From contig NZ_FMHW01000002.1 of the NCBI RefSeq assembly GCF_900090325.1, positions 1,798,001-1,862,000 of the forward strand: DNA of 64,000 nucleotides, in the 5' to 3' direction. A program made the translations under genes and the position numbers. Positions 26,670-34,594 of this stretch are shown one piece after another. Source of the DNA: Micromonospora pallida. Its GTDB lineage: Bacteria; Actinomycetota; Actinomycetes; Mycobacteriales; Micromonosporaceae. Each line of letters starts with the position of its first letter. Position 1 is the stretch's first letter. The notes beneath the pieces are model-generated. The model saw only the letters and a program-made list of their open reading frames with translations, ran no database searches and was not told the DNA's origin.

Positions 26670-27632
26670 TCAGCCGGTGACGTACGGGTTTCCGCCGGTC
26701 AGGCGGACCGTGAAACCGTCCGGGCCCTGACGCATCGTCACATGGTTGCAGGACTGGTGGGTGATCCACAGGCCCAGGCCGCCGGTCGCGCCGTTGCCGG
26801 CCGGGAGCAGACCGGCGAACGGGTCCTTCGGGCCGTCGCCGCCGTCGTGGACGCTGACCACGATGCGGTCCGGTCCGCTCCAGAGCCGCAGCGCCACCGG
26901 CTCACGCCCGTGGCGCAGGGCGTTGGTCACCGTCTCGCTCACCGCCACGACCAGGTCCTCGACGTCGTCCGGCGGTAGGTGGCCGCGGTCGGCGCCGTAC
27001 ACCGCCGCGCGGGCCTGCGCGGGGGTGGGCGCGAACAGCTCGATCATCGGCGGCGTGTGCTGGAGCGGGTCGGGTGACACCGCCCGGGGCTCGGTGAGGT
27101 AGAGCAGCGGATCGGTGTATGTCTCGCTCGGCTGGCGCCGGCCGTCGGGCAGCGCGACCCGGGGATGGGTACGCAGCACGTCCGCCAGCACCGGCGCGGG
27201 GGTGGCCCGCCGGTCGTAGGCGCACATGCTCCACAACGGGAACTCGTCGTAGGCGTGGTTGATCGCCGACTCGTACCGGGCCCACCAGTCCCAGGTCGCG
27301 CCGAAGCCGGCGCCGGGGATCTCGCCGAGGATCCGGATCTGACCGGCCCCGGCGGCGACGTGGTCGGCCAGTAGCTGCCGGTACGACCGGATCGCGGCGG
27401 TCGGCCGGGCGTACACGTCGTCGCCGTCGACGAACAGCACCCCCGAATCCGTCGGCAGGGCCGACCGGACCAGCGCCGTGCGACGTTCCCCGAGAGAGAC
27501 CAGGGTCGGCTCGCCCGCTTCGACCCCGCCGAGCAGGAAGGGCAGCACCACGGCGAGCAGGTCCTCGTCGGAGTCGTAGCAGACGGCCTCGTGGAAGTAG
27601 CCGACGTGGTCGGCGGCGGCGCCCGTCCTCAC
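26670..27632 (-). CDS. MEDS-domain anti-sigma-type ATPase
   Basis: A 320-residue protein. Residues about 10-175 are a MEDS (DcmR sensory) domain (VGYFHEAVCYDSDEDLLAVVLPFL, CAYDRR). Residues about 215-310 are a histidine-kinase-type ATPase with N box ETVTNALRHG and G region GGLGLWI. This is the sensor plus anti-sigma-kinase layout seen in actinomycetes. The GTG start overlaps the stop of the MEDS-STAS gene, so the two proteins are probably a partner-switching pair. Confidence 0.87.
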   Translation of the reverse strand: MRTGAAADHVGYFHEAVCYDSDEDLLAVVLPFLLGGVEAGEPTLVSLGERRTALVRSALPTDSGVLFVDGDDVYARPTAAIRSYRQLLADHVAAGAGQIRILGEIPGAGFGATWDWWARYESAINHAYDEFPLWSMCAYDRRATPAPVLADVLRTHPRVALPDGRRQPSETYTDPLLYLTEPRAVSPDPLQHTPPMIELFAPTPAQARAAVYGADRGHLPPDDVEDLVVAVSETVTNALRHGREPVALRLWSGPDRIVVSVHDGGDGPKDPFAGLLPAGNGATGGLGLWITHQSCNHVTMRQGPDGFTVRLTGGNPYVTG

Positions 27633-28459
27633 CGGGCCACCTCCACGTTCAGACCGGGCAGGTCGAGCAGTTCCGCGACCCGGGCGGCGGCGGACCGGGA
27701 GGCGCGCAGGACGGCCACCGCGCCGTGCGCGCGGGCGTGGTCCCGTAGGTGGATCAGGTTGCGGTGGTCGATGAAGCGCAGGTCGCTCGCCTCCACCACC
27801 AGCCGGCCGTCCACCGGACGTGGGTCGGCACGGTCCAGGGCGGCCCGGAACAGCTCGTGGTTCGAGGCGTCCAGCTCGCCGACGAGCGCGGCGCGGCCGT
27901 CACCCGGCGACTCGGCGTACAGCCGGAAGAGGACGTCCTCGACGTTGGTCCCCGGGTGCATGCAGGCGAGTTCCGCGACGGCCGCGTCGCCCAGGAGTTG
28001 CCGGTCGTACGCGCACATCGCGGACATCGGCCGCACACGCATGTACCGGTCGATGAGGTGTTCGTAGCGGGCGAAGGCGTCCCGTTGGCGCGGGGTGCGC
28101 ACCAGCGCGGTCGCGTCGGCGGCCACCCGCAGCCCGGTGTGACCGGCGGCCAGGGCGGCCTCCGTCGCGGTCGCGTACGCGTGCACCTGGTCGGTCGGGA
28201 CGACGACGTGGTCGGGGGCGTAGGCCGAGCCCACCGGGACGATCCGGGCGGCTCCCCGGCGCAGGGCGTCGCGGATCGGGGGCTCCTCCCGCAGTCGGTC
28301 GGCGACCGGGTCCGGCTCCACCGTGACGTACCAGATCTGCTCGCCGAGGGCGAGGCCGTCCAGGAGGAAGGCGCGGACCCGGGAGTACAGGGCGGCCCGG
28401 TCGTCGTATCGCCAGCACACGTGACGGTACGCCGCCGTCGGCCGCGTCCGGCCGCTCAC
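27629..28459 (-). CDS. MEDS-domain protein with C-terminal STAS domain
   Basis: A 276-residue protein: MEDS domain about 10-180 ([29 protein letters not shown]) and a STAS-like domain about 195-275 ([36 protein letters not shown]). In anti-anti-sigma factors the phosphorylated Ser/Thr follows the Asp of the D-S/T motif; here it reads IDHRNL, so the phosphosite looks lost. GTG at 28459 is chosen because MEDS homology starts there; the upstream extension is Arg-rich. Confidence 0.83.
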   Translation of the reverse strand: MSGRTRPTAAYRHVCWRYDDRAALYSRVRAFLLDGLALGEQIWYVTVEPDPVADRLREEPPIRDALRRGAARIVPVGSAYAPDHVVVPTDQVHAYATATEAALAAGHTGLRVAADATALVRTPRQRDAFARYEHLIDRYMRVRPMSAMCAYDRQLLGDAAVAELACMHPGTNVEDVLFRLYAESPGDGRAALVGELDASNHELFRAALDRADPRPVDGRLVVEASDLRFIDHRNLIHLRDHARAHGAVAVLRASRSAAARVAELLDLPGLNVEVAR

Positions 28460-28602
28460 CCTGGATACCCCATACCGACAGTCTAGGTCGGGTCCGGAGC
28501 CGGGCCGTCGCCTGCCGGCCCGGCGAAACCGACCGGAACGCCGATTGCCGATCATATCGACGCCTGTCATTGTTTTGTCACCTTCCCACCCAGGAGGATG
28601 TC

Positions 28603-30033
28603 ATGAGAGGCAGAACGCTGACCGCAGCCGTGGCCCTCGCCGTCGCGACCGCGCTGACGGTGACCCCCGTGTCGCCGGCCGCCGCGTCCGCGCCGACGCG
28701 GACGGCCACCCCGGCTCCCCTCGCCGCCCCGGACATCGTGGTGGCCAACGTCCAGGCCCACCTGACCCAGTTCCAGACCATCGCCACCCAGAACGGCGGC
28801 CACCGTCGGGCCGGGTCCGCCGGCTACACCGCCTCGGTCGCGTACGTCCGGGCCACACTCCAGGCGGCCGGGTACACGGTCACCGAGCAGGTCTGCACCA
28901 GCTGCGTGTACCGGTCGAACAACCTGATCGCCGAGTGGCCGGCCGGGCCCGCCGACCAGGTGGTGATTTTCGGCGCCCACCTCGACGGCGTGTCGGCCGG
29001 CCCGGGCATCAACGACAACGCCTCCGGCTCGGCGGTCCTGCTGGAGAACGCGCTGGTACTGGCCCAGCAGAACCCGACCATGACCAAGCGGGTCCGGTTC
29101 GCCTGGTGGACCGACGAGGAACAGGGTCTCAACGGCTCGGAGTTCTACGTCAACTCGCTCAGCGCCACCCAGCGCGGCTACATCAAGGGCTACTACAACT
29201 TCGACATGGTCGGGTCGACCAACGCCGGCTACTTCATCAACCGGATCACCTCGACCACCGCCGCCCCCCTCAAGGCGTACTGGGACTCGCTCGGCCTCCA
29301 GCCGGAGGAGAACCGGGAGGGGCAGGGCCGCTCCGACGACTACCCGTTCCAGCAGGTCGGCATTCCCACCTCGGGGTACGCCGCCGGTGCGAGCGCCCGC
29401 AAGACCAGCACCCAGGCCGCCAAGTGGGGCGGTACGGCCAGCGCGGCGTTCGACCCCTGCTACCACCGTTCCTGTGACACCACGAGCAACGTCAGCGCGA
29501 CGGTGGTGAACCGCACCGCCGACGGCATCGCGTACGCCATCTGGCAGCTCGCGGTGGGTGGCGGCACGCCCGGCCCCTGCACCGGAGGAGAGATGGTCGG
29601 CAACGGCTCGTTCGAGGCCGGCACCGCGCCGTGGACCGCGCCGGCCGGGGTGATCACCAACTCGCCCCAGCAGCCCGCGCGGACCGGTTCGTACACGGCC
29701 TGGCTCAACGGGGACGGCACCACCCGTACCGAGACCCTCACCCAGTCGGTGACCCTGCCGGCCGGCTGCACCAGCTACACCCTCGGCTTCCACCTGCACG
29801 TCGACACCGCCGAGACCACCACCTTCCGGGTGTACGACCGGCTCACCGTGCAGCTCGGCGGGGCCACCCTGGCGACGTACTCCAACCTGAACGCCGCCAC
29901 CGGCTACGTCGCCCGCACCTTCGACGTCGGCGCGTACGCCGGGCAGACGGTGACGCTCACCTTCACCGGCACCGAGGACGCCAGCCTCCAGACCAGTTTC
30001 GTCATCGACGACGTGACCCTCCAGGCGAGCTGA
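28603..30033 (+). CDS. Secreted M28-family zinc aminopeptidase with C-terminal beta-sandwich domain
   Basis: A 476-residue secreted peptidase like Streptomyces aminopeptidase S. A signal peptide ends near AAAS-AP (residue ~30). Zinc ligands and catalytic residues are visible: GAHLDG (His, Asp), [23 protein letters not shown] (Glu-Glu), NFDMVGS and the late His in CYHRSCD. After about residue 325 a domain opening [13 protein letters not shown] follows, like carbohydrate- or substrate-binding beta-sandwich domains. Strong AGGAGG ribosome site before the ATG. Ends in a shared terminator. Confidence 0.93.
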   Translation: MRGRTLTAAVALAVATALTVTPVSPAAASAPTRTATPAPLAAPDIVVANVQAHLTQFQTIATQNGGHRRAGSAGYTASVAYVRATLQAAGYTVTEQVCTSCVYRSNNLIAEWPAGPADQVVIFGAHLDGVSAGPGINDNASGSAVLLENALVLAQQNPTMTKRVRFAWWTDEEQGLNGSEFYVNSLSATQRGYIKGYYNFDMVGSTNAGYFINRITSTTAAPLKAYWDSLGLQPEENREGQGRSDDYPFQQVGIPTSGYAAGASARKTSTQAAKWGGTASAAFDPCYHRSCDTTSNVSATVVNRTADGIAYAIWQLAVGGGTPGPCTGGEMVGNGSFEAGTAPWTAPAGVITNSPQQPARTGSYTAWLNGDGTTRTETLTQSVTLPAGCTSYTLGFHLHVDTAETTTFRVYDRLTVQLGGATLATYSNLNAATGYVARTFDVGAYAGQTVTLTFTGTEDASLQTSFVIDDVTLQAS

Positions 30034-30036
30034 CCG

Positions 30037-30076
30037 GGTGGTCTTCCGCTGCCGTCACGCGCGGCGGAAGACCACC
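30037..30076. terminator. Bidirectional terminator
   Basis: A perfect 13-bp stem GGTGGTCTTCCGC (30037-30049) / GCGGAAGACCACC (30064-30076) directly follows the M28 gene and precedes the end of the convergent glutamate-synthase-like gene. Confidence 0.85.
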
Positions 30077-30111
30077 GCCCGCCCGATCCCGCTCGCGTCG
30101 TGGCGCGCGGT

Positions 30112-31686
30112 TTACTCCTGCGCGGTCGCCGACGGCGGGGCACTGCCGCCCTGCGGCACCTCCGCCGTCATCAGCCGGACGAGCTCCGCGCGGTCGGCCG
30201 CCGACGGCAGCCCCCATTCCGGACGGTAGCCGTACAACTCGGCCAGCGGCGTGGAGGTGGTCCGGCCGTCGAGCATCTCCACCGCGTCGGTGCCGATCAG
30301 CCCCGGGTGTTCGACCCCGCACGCCTGGGCGACCTTCATCAGGTCGCGACGCAACGTGCGGAGGTAGTTCGCCACCCGCACCGACTTGCGCGCGGGGTCC
30401 AGGCCCCGGCTCAGCCAGGGATTCTGGGTGGCGACGCCGGTCGGACAGGTGTCGGTGTGGCACTTCTGGGCCTGGATGCATCCGATCGCCAGCATCGCCT
30501 CCCGGCCGACGTTGACCAGGTCGCACCCCAGCGCGAAGGCCACGATCGCGTTGTCCGGCAGCCCCAGTTTCCCCGCCCCGGCGAAGACGACCTGCTCGTG
30601 CAGACCCCGCTCGGCGAACGTCCGGTAGACCCGGGCGAACCCCTGCTGGAAGGGGAGGGAGACGGAGTCGGCGAAGATCAACGGCGCGGCCCCGGTTCCG
30701 CCCTCACCACCGTCGACGGTGACGAAGTCGACTCCCCGGCCGGTGTCCCGCATCAGGTCGGCGAGTTCCTCCCAGAAGTCGAGGTCGCCGACGGCGGACT
30801 TGATCCCGACCGGCAGCCCGGTCTCGGTGGCGAGCAGCTCGACCCAGTCCAGCAGACTGTCGCAGTCGGCGAACTCGGCGTGCCGGGACGGGCTGACGCA
30901 GTCGCGGCCCGGTGGGACACCCCGGGTGTCGGCGATCTCCGCCGAGACCTTTGCCCCCGGCAGCAACCCACCGAGGCCCGGTTTGGCACCCTGGCTGAGC
31001 TTAATCTCCAGTGCCCGCACCGGCGCGCCGGCCACCACCTCCCGGAGCCGGTCGAGGCTGAACCGCCCGTGCTCGTCCCGGCAGCCGAAGTACGCGGTGC
31101 CGAGCTGGAAGACCAACTCCCTACCCCGGCGGTGGTACGGCGACAGCCCACCCTCGCCGGTGTTCTGGAGGCAGCCGGCCAGCGCCGCGCCCCGGTTGAG
31201 CGCCTCGACGGCCCTTCCGGACAGCGAACCGAAGCTCATCCCGGAGATGTTCACCACCGAGTCGGGGCGGAACGCCTTCGGTCGGCCCCGGGCCGCGCCG
31301 AGCACCTTCGCGCACGGCAGCCACACCTCGTGCCCAGCGGTCGGAGAGGACGGCGGCACGGCCCGACCGAAGGTCCGGTGTTTGATGATCGGATATCCGG
31401 GGGTGTACTCGATGTTGTTGTCGGTCCCGAACCCGAAGTAGTTGTTCTGCTGCTTCGCCGAGGCGTACACCCAGCGGCGCTGGTCGCGGGTGAAGGGACG
31501 CTCCTCGTCGTTGCCTGCCACGATGTACTGCCGCAGCTCGGGCCCGATCGACTCGAGCAGGTACCGGGCCCGGCCCAGCACCGGGAAGTTGCGCAACAGT
31601 GCGTGGTCGCGCTGGAGGAGGTCGCGTGCGGCGAGGGCCGCCAGCGCTGCTGCGGCGGCGGGTACGGCTCGACGTGCCCAGGTCAT
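30112..31686 (-). CDS. FMN-binding glutamate-synthase-family protein (GltB central/FMN domain alone)
   Basis: A 524-residue protein holding the FMN/Fe-S (Glu_synthase) domain without the amidotransferase part. Seen are VNISGMSFGSLSGRAVEALNRGA, NTGEGGLSPYH, EIKLSQGAKPGLGG, VDGGEGGTGAAPL and the Fe-S cysteine cluster IQAQKCHTDTCPTGVATQ. An N-terminal hydrophobic Ala-rich stretch (residues 5-22) might be a membrane anchor. The true reaction of these stand-alone proteins is not certain; relatives include the archaeal-type glutamate synthase and N-methylglutamate synthase subunits. ATG at 31686. Confidence 0.9.
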   Translation of the reverse strand: MTWARRAVPAAAAALAALAARDLLQRDHALLRNFPVLGRARYLLESIGPELRQYIVAGNDEERPFTRDQRRWVYASAKQQNNYFGFGTDNNIEYTPGYPIIKHRTFGRAVPPSSPTAGHEVWLPCAKVLGAARGRPKAFRPDSVVNISGMSFGSLSGRAVEALNRGAALAGCLQNTGEGGLSPYHRRGRELVFQLGTAYFGCRDEHGRFSLDRLREVVAGAPVRALEIKLSQGAKPGLGGLLPGAKVSAEIADTRGVPPGRDCVSPSRHAEFADCDSLLDWVELLATETGLPVGIKSAVGDLDFWEELADLMRDTGRGVDFVTVDGGEGGTGAAPLIFADSVSLPFQQGFARVYRTFAERGLHEQVVFAGAGKLGLPDNAIVAFALGCDLVNVGREAMLAIGCIQAQKCHTDTCPTGVATQNPWLSRGLDPARKSVRVANYLRTLRRDLMKVAQACGVEHPGLIGTDAVEMLDGRTTSTPLAELYGYRPEWGLPSAADRAELVRLMTAEVPQGGSAPPSATAQE

Positions 31687-31804
31687 GCGGGTCAGTCTTT
31701 CCGTGATCGACCACGCCCAAACGGGCCCGGGATCTCCCGGCGCCGGGCGGTTGCTCCACGCACTTACCGCGTTAAATGTCGTACCCCGGTTGCAGCATGT
31801 TCTC

Positions 31805-32218
31805 ATGGCTGTTTCCGCTCTGGCTCATGGCCCCGACCGGCCCCGCTCGCTGCCGCTGCGCGAGGTCCGTACCCGGCTGACCCAGCTGGTCGCGATGGCC
31901 GAACTGACCGACACGGTCACCCTGGTCACCCGCGACGGCGATCCCCGACCCATCGCGGCGATCGTGCCGGCGGCCGCCGCCCGGAGCGCCGCACAGGCCC
32001 GGGCGGACGCCGACCGGGTCGCCGCGGTCACCGCCGGCTGGGCCCGTCGCCTCGACGAGACGCGCCGGCAGGGCGCGAGTCGGCACGCCGCCGAACTGCG
32101 GGCCGTCACCGACGCGCTCGCCGAGGTCTGGGCCGAACTCGACCGCAGGGCCGCCCCCGGCAGCGACCCGGCGCTCGACCGGCTGCGCGCCGCGCACGCC
32201 GACCTGCTCCGCGACTGA
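31805..32218 (+). CDS. Phd/YefM-type antitoxin-like protein, orphan
   Basis: A 137-residue protein. The first 50 residues (LPLREVRTRLTQLVAMAELTD, VTLVTRDGDPRPIAAIVP) match the Phd/YefM DNA-binding fold. The rest is a long Ala/Arg/Asp-rich helical tail, longer than in typical ~80-residue antitoxins. No toxin gene (PIN, RelE, Doc) is next to it, so it may be a stand-alone regulator. Divergent from the glutamate-synthase-like gene. Confidence 0.68.
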   Translation: MAVSALAHGPDRPRSLPLREVRTRLTQLVAMAELTDTVTLVTRDGDPRPIAAIVPAAAARSAAQARADADRVAAVTAGWARRLDETRRQGASRHAAELRAVTDALAEVWAELDRRAAPGSDPALDRLRAAHADLLRD

Positions 32219-32478
32219 CAGTCCGACCGCCTCGACCGCCGTGCGGTCGTCCCGGTATTGACTGCGGCGGAGTGCCGGCCGCTGTGTGGACCTGATCCCC
32301 GTCGGGGACTCACGTGCGGGTGGGCGACGGGTGGACCTTGTCGTCCGGCTGCGCCGTCCGGGCGACGGCCTGCAGCGGCCGGACCGGCGCGGGACGGCTA
32401 GCCGGGCTGTCCGCCACTGAACCGCGCCGCGTGCTCGGGCTTTGCCCGGGTCGGAGGCGCGTCAGGGTGCGGGTATGC

Positions 32479-32519
32479 GTGTGGGCCGGCACCCCGGGGT
32501 TCGGGGTGCCGGCCCACAC
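32479..32519. terminator. Strong hairpin terminator, 18-bp perfect stem
   Basis: Arms 32479-32496 (GTGTGGGCCGGCACCCCG) and 32502-32519 are fully complementary with a 5-base loop. It ends the minus-strand lysozyme-like gene, 29 bp after its stop. The rest of 32219-32478 shows no gene or repeat. Confidence 0.88.
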
Positions 32520-32548
32520 GGTGTTTGGTGTGTCAGGCGTTCTGTGTG

Positions 32549-33145
32549 TCAGCTGTTCCAGTGCTGGGCGACGAGGTCAGCGGCCTGGGTTTCCCACTGG
32601 GCGTAGTGGTCCGGGTACGCCGACACCTGCACGGTCTGGGCGGCCTGGGTGAGCGGCATGTCCTCCCAGCCGTCCACACCCTTCAGGCCGTTGAGGAACG
32701 CGGTGGTCGAGTATTCGGGGTCGGTGATCTGCTCCACCGTGCCCCACCCACTCGAGGGACGCTGCTGGAACAGGCCCTGCGAGTCGTGGTCGTTGCGGTC
32801 ACCCAGGTGGCCCAGGTTCTCCAGCTTCGACTCCTGCAGGCTCGTGGCGATGGCCACCACGGCGGCCCGCTCGTTCATGCCGGTCTTCTTCGTGGCCTTG
32901 ATGATCGCCTTCGCGTTGTCGGTCTGCTCGGTGTTGAGCGGGATCCGCGACTGCGCGCCCTGCACACCATGCGGGATCAGCTTGCTGGTGTCCGGCTTGT
33001 CGGCCTGCACCACAGCGGCGGCCGGGGTGGCGGCGTGGGCGGCAGTGGTGTCGAGGACGGTGCCGACCGGACCGCCGATGACACCACCGGCGAAGGCCAG
33101 ACCAGCAACACCGAGAACAGTCTTACGCAGCAGCTTCGTAGCCAT
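32549..33145 (-). CDS. Secreted lysozyme-like (transglycosylase-fold) protein
   Basis: A 198-residue exported protein. The signal peptide (KLLRKTVLGVAGLAFAGGV) probably ends at AHA-A near residue 43. The mature part (about 90-198) is lysozyme-like: MNERAAVVAIATSLQESKLENLG with the likely catalytic Glu, then DSQGLFQQRPSSGWGT and a C-terminal WETQAADLVAQHW. It resembles the actinobacterial secreted family related to resuscitation-promoting or transglycosylase folds. ATG 33145 has GGAG upstream. Three SigR-type promoter elements lie 140-491 bp upstream. Confidence 0.78.
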   Translation of the reverse strand: MATKLLRKTVLGVAGLAFAGGVIGGPVGTVLDTTAAHAATPAAAVVQADKPDTSKLIPHGVQGAQSRIPLNTEQTDNAKAIIKATKKTGMNERAAVVAIATSLQESKLENLGHLGDRNDHDSQGLFQQRPSSGWGTVEQITDPEYSTTAFLNGLKGVDGWEDMPLTQAAQTVQVSAYPDHYAQWETQAADLVAQHWNS

Positions 33146-33284
33146 GAGAGGGGTACTCCATTCGGGGGTCGGCACACCCCAAGGGGGTGGGGTGTGCGAG
33201 CACCGTCCGGCGCCCAAAAGAGGGGGGAAAGATCAAAGGGGGGGTGCGGCGGGGAGCGGGGCTCACCACGCCGGGTCCAGATGT

Positions 33285-33310
33285 AACGACCGCCAGCCCG
33301 CCGGCATTCC
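33285..33310 (-). promoter_or_regulatory. SigR-type promoter element, copy 1 (proximal)
   Basis: Leftward GGAAT (33310-33306), exactly 18 bases, GTT (33287-33285): the GGAAT-N18-GTT pattern of actinobacterial SigR promoters. It lies 140 bp upstream of the lysozyme-like start. Confidence 0.6.
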
Positions 33311-33374
33311 ACCCCACCACCACCCGAGGGGGTGGGGGGTGCGGGGCCTGCTACCTCGGTCGTCCAGAGAGTGT

Positions 33375-33400
33375 AACGACGGCTGGCCGGCCGACATTCC
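33375..33400 (-). promoter_or_regulatory. SigR-type promoter element, copy 2
   Basis: Leftward GGAAT-N18-GTT again (33400-33375), preceded as in copy 1 by a GGGTGGT..GGGTGGAATG context. Flanks are similar for about 30-40 bases, so this is a duplicated block. Confidence 0.6.
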
Positions 33401-33443
33401 ACCCGACCACCCGGGGCGGGGGCGGGCTTGCCGGGCCTACCAG

Positions 33444-33470
33444 TCGGCGTCGGCGTCGGCGTCGGTCGTC
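33444..33470. repeat. Short tandem repeat of 6 bp
   Basis: GTCGGC is repeated about four times, followed by GTCGTCGGCG. It lies between SigR-like copies 2 and 3. Confidence 0.7.
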
Positions 33471-33610
33471 GGCGAATGCCATGATCAACCCGGCATACGG
33501 CATGTGGGGGCTTCCGGACGATCGGACACCCCAACATGCCGCAAAACCCGAGTCGGTCAGCAAGCCGAGACGGCCGCGCTCGCTTGCCTCCTCGGCCGTC
33601 CGGAGGGTGT

Positions 33611-33636
33611 AACGACCCCCGCCCGGCCGGCATTCC
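33611..33636 (-). promoter_or_regulatory. SigR-type promoter element, copy 3 (distal)
   Basis: Third leftward GGAAT-N18-GTT (33636-33611), 491 bp to 466 bp upstream of the gene. Downstream flank CCTCCGGACGGCCGAGG resembles that of copy 2 (TCTCTGGACGACCGAGG). Confidence 0.55.
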
Positions 33637-33680
33637 GGGGTTGCGCAGCCCCGTCGGGCAGCTCCCCCGGGTCTGAGCGA

Positions 33681-33887
33681 CTCCATCACGCCGCAACGGC
33701 GGCCTACGGCGTCTCCATTACGCCGAAACGGCGGTCTCGGGCGTCCTGGACAGCGCCACATCGCCGAAACGATGGCGGTCACCGGCGATCCGGAGCCGCC
33801 GGGGCGGACCCGGACACGCGATGCCAGACAGCCTCCCCGGGACCTGACCGACGCCATATCGCCCAAACGGCGGCCCTCCAACGCCTC
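33681..33887. repeat. Four degenerate hairpin repeats of ~33 bp
   Basis: Units near 33681, 33713, 33751 and 33849 share the pattern CATnnCGCCGAAACGGCGG, where CGCCG and CGGCG can pair around an AAA/CAA loop. Units 1 and 2 are directly adjacent. They lie in the gene-free stretch 33146-34264. I see no convincing reading frame: the reading frames there are Arg/Pro-rich and repeat-driven. Confidence 0.6.
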
Positions 33888-34124
33888 GGACACCCCACCG
33901 CCAGCACCCGTACCGAGGACCCGCCATCGCTGTCGAGGAGGGGTGGTACAAGGTTGCGCTGTGGTGCCGGACACAATGCCGCTCGATCCTGCCTCGAGTG
34001 TCGGTCGTCGCTGGGGTGACCGCCCGAGGTGCTTACCTGTGGATCTGACGCGCATTGGGGTGAATCGTTGGGCGACCACGGGTGAAACATTCATAACGGA
34101 CTTACTGATCAATCAATCGATTCG

Positions 34125-34160
34125 CGTTCTTGCGCGAAGATCTAGCGGTCGGTAAGTTGT
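34125..34160 (+). promoter_or_regulatory. Possible promoter TTGCGC-N17-TAAGTT
   Basis: In an AT-richer stretch (34085-34160), TTGCGC and TAAGTT are 17 bases apart. They precede the stem-loop at 34173-34219 and a small basic reading frame. The match is moderate. Confidence 0.35.
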
Positions 34161-34172
34161 CTCGTCGTTGGA

Positions 34173-34219
34173 GCCCGGACTCCGTTCCGTGCCTTTATCC
34201 GGTTCACGGAAGTCCGGGC
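34173..34219 (+). other. Long stem-loop in probable 5' leader
   Basis: GCCCGGAC (34173-34180) and TTCCGTG (34185-34191) pair with CACGGAA (34205-34211) and GTCCGGGC (34212-34219), leaving a 4-base bulge and a 13-base loop. This could be an attenuator, a small RNA or a leader structure; it matches no riboswitch I know. Confidence 0.5.
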
Positions 34220-34264
34220 CTCGGCTTGGTCGGGACGTGTCCCCTGTCACAGAAGGTGGGATCT

Positions 34265-34426
34265 GTGAAGAGGAAACACTCGGTCCCTGTGCTGCCCGGC
34301 GACGCCCACCACGGCCATCCGCGGTCGTCCGCTCCGCCCACCGGCAGGGAAAACTGTCGCCTCACCAGGCGACCTGGCCGGCGTCCGCGACGGCGTGGGA
34401 AGGATTCCCGCCCTATTGATCGGTGA
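34265..34426 (+). CDS. Possible small basic peptide
   Basis: A 53-residue frame from GTG (VKRKHSVPVLPGDAHHGHP...) with AGAAGGTGG seven bases upstream. It is rich in Arg, His and Pro and resembles no family I know. It follows the stem-loop at 34173. It could be a leader peptide or chance. The next 170 bases, to 34594, show nothing. Confidence 0.25.
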   Translation: MKRKHSVPVLPGDAHHGHPRSSAPPTGRENCRLTRRPGRRPRRRGKDSRPIDR

Positions 34427-34594
34427 CCGCTTCCCGGGTCGATGACCGCATCTCGTCCGATTCGTCGGCAGATGTCGGCTCGGCCCCTCCAATAGTGACC
34501 CGGCCGGTAGCCGGTACGGCGTACCGCGCGACCCCCCGGCCGGGTGCCGATCCTGCGGGTCCGACCGTACCTGTCGATTGCTGAGGTGACGTTT

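Noticed and set aside
33351..34112. 253-codon minus-strand frame in the repeat region
   Set aside because: Its sequence follows the DNA repeats (Arg/Pro/Gly-rich), has no ribosome site and no domain.
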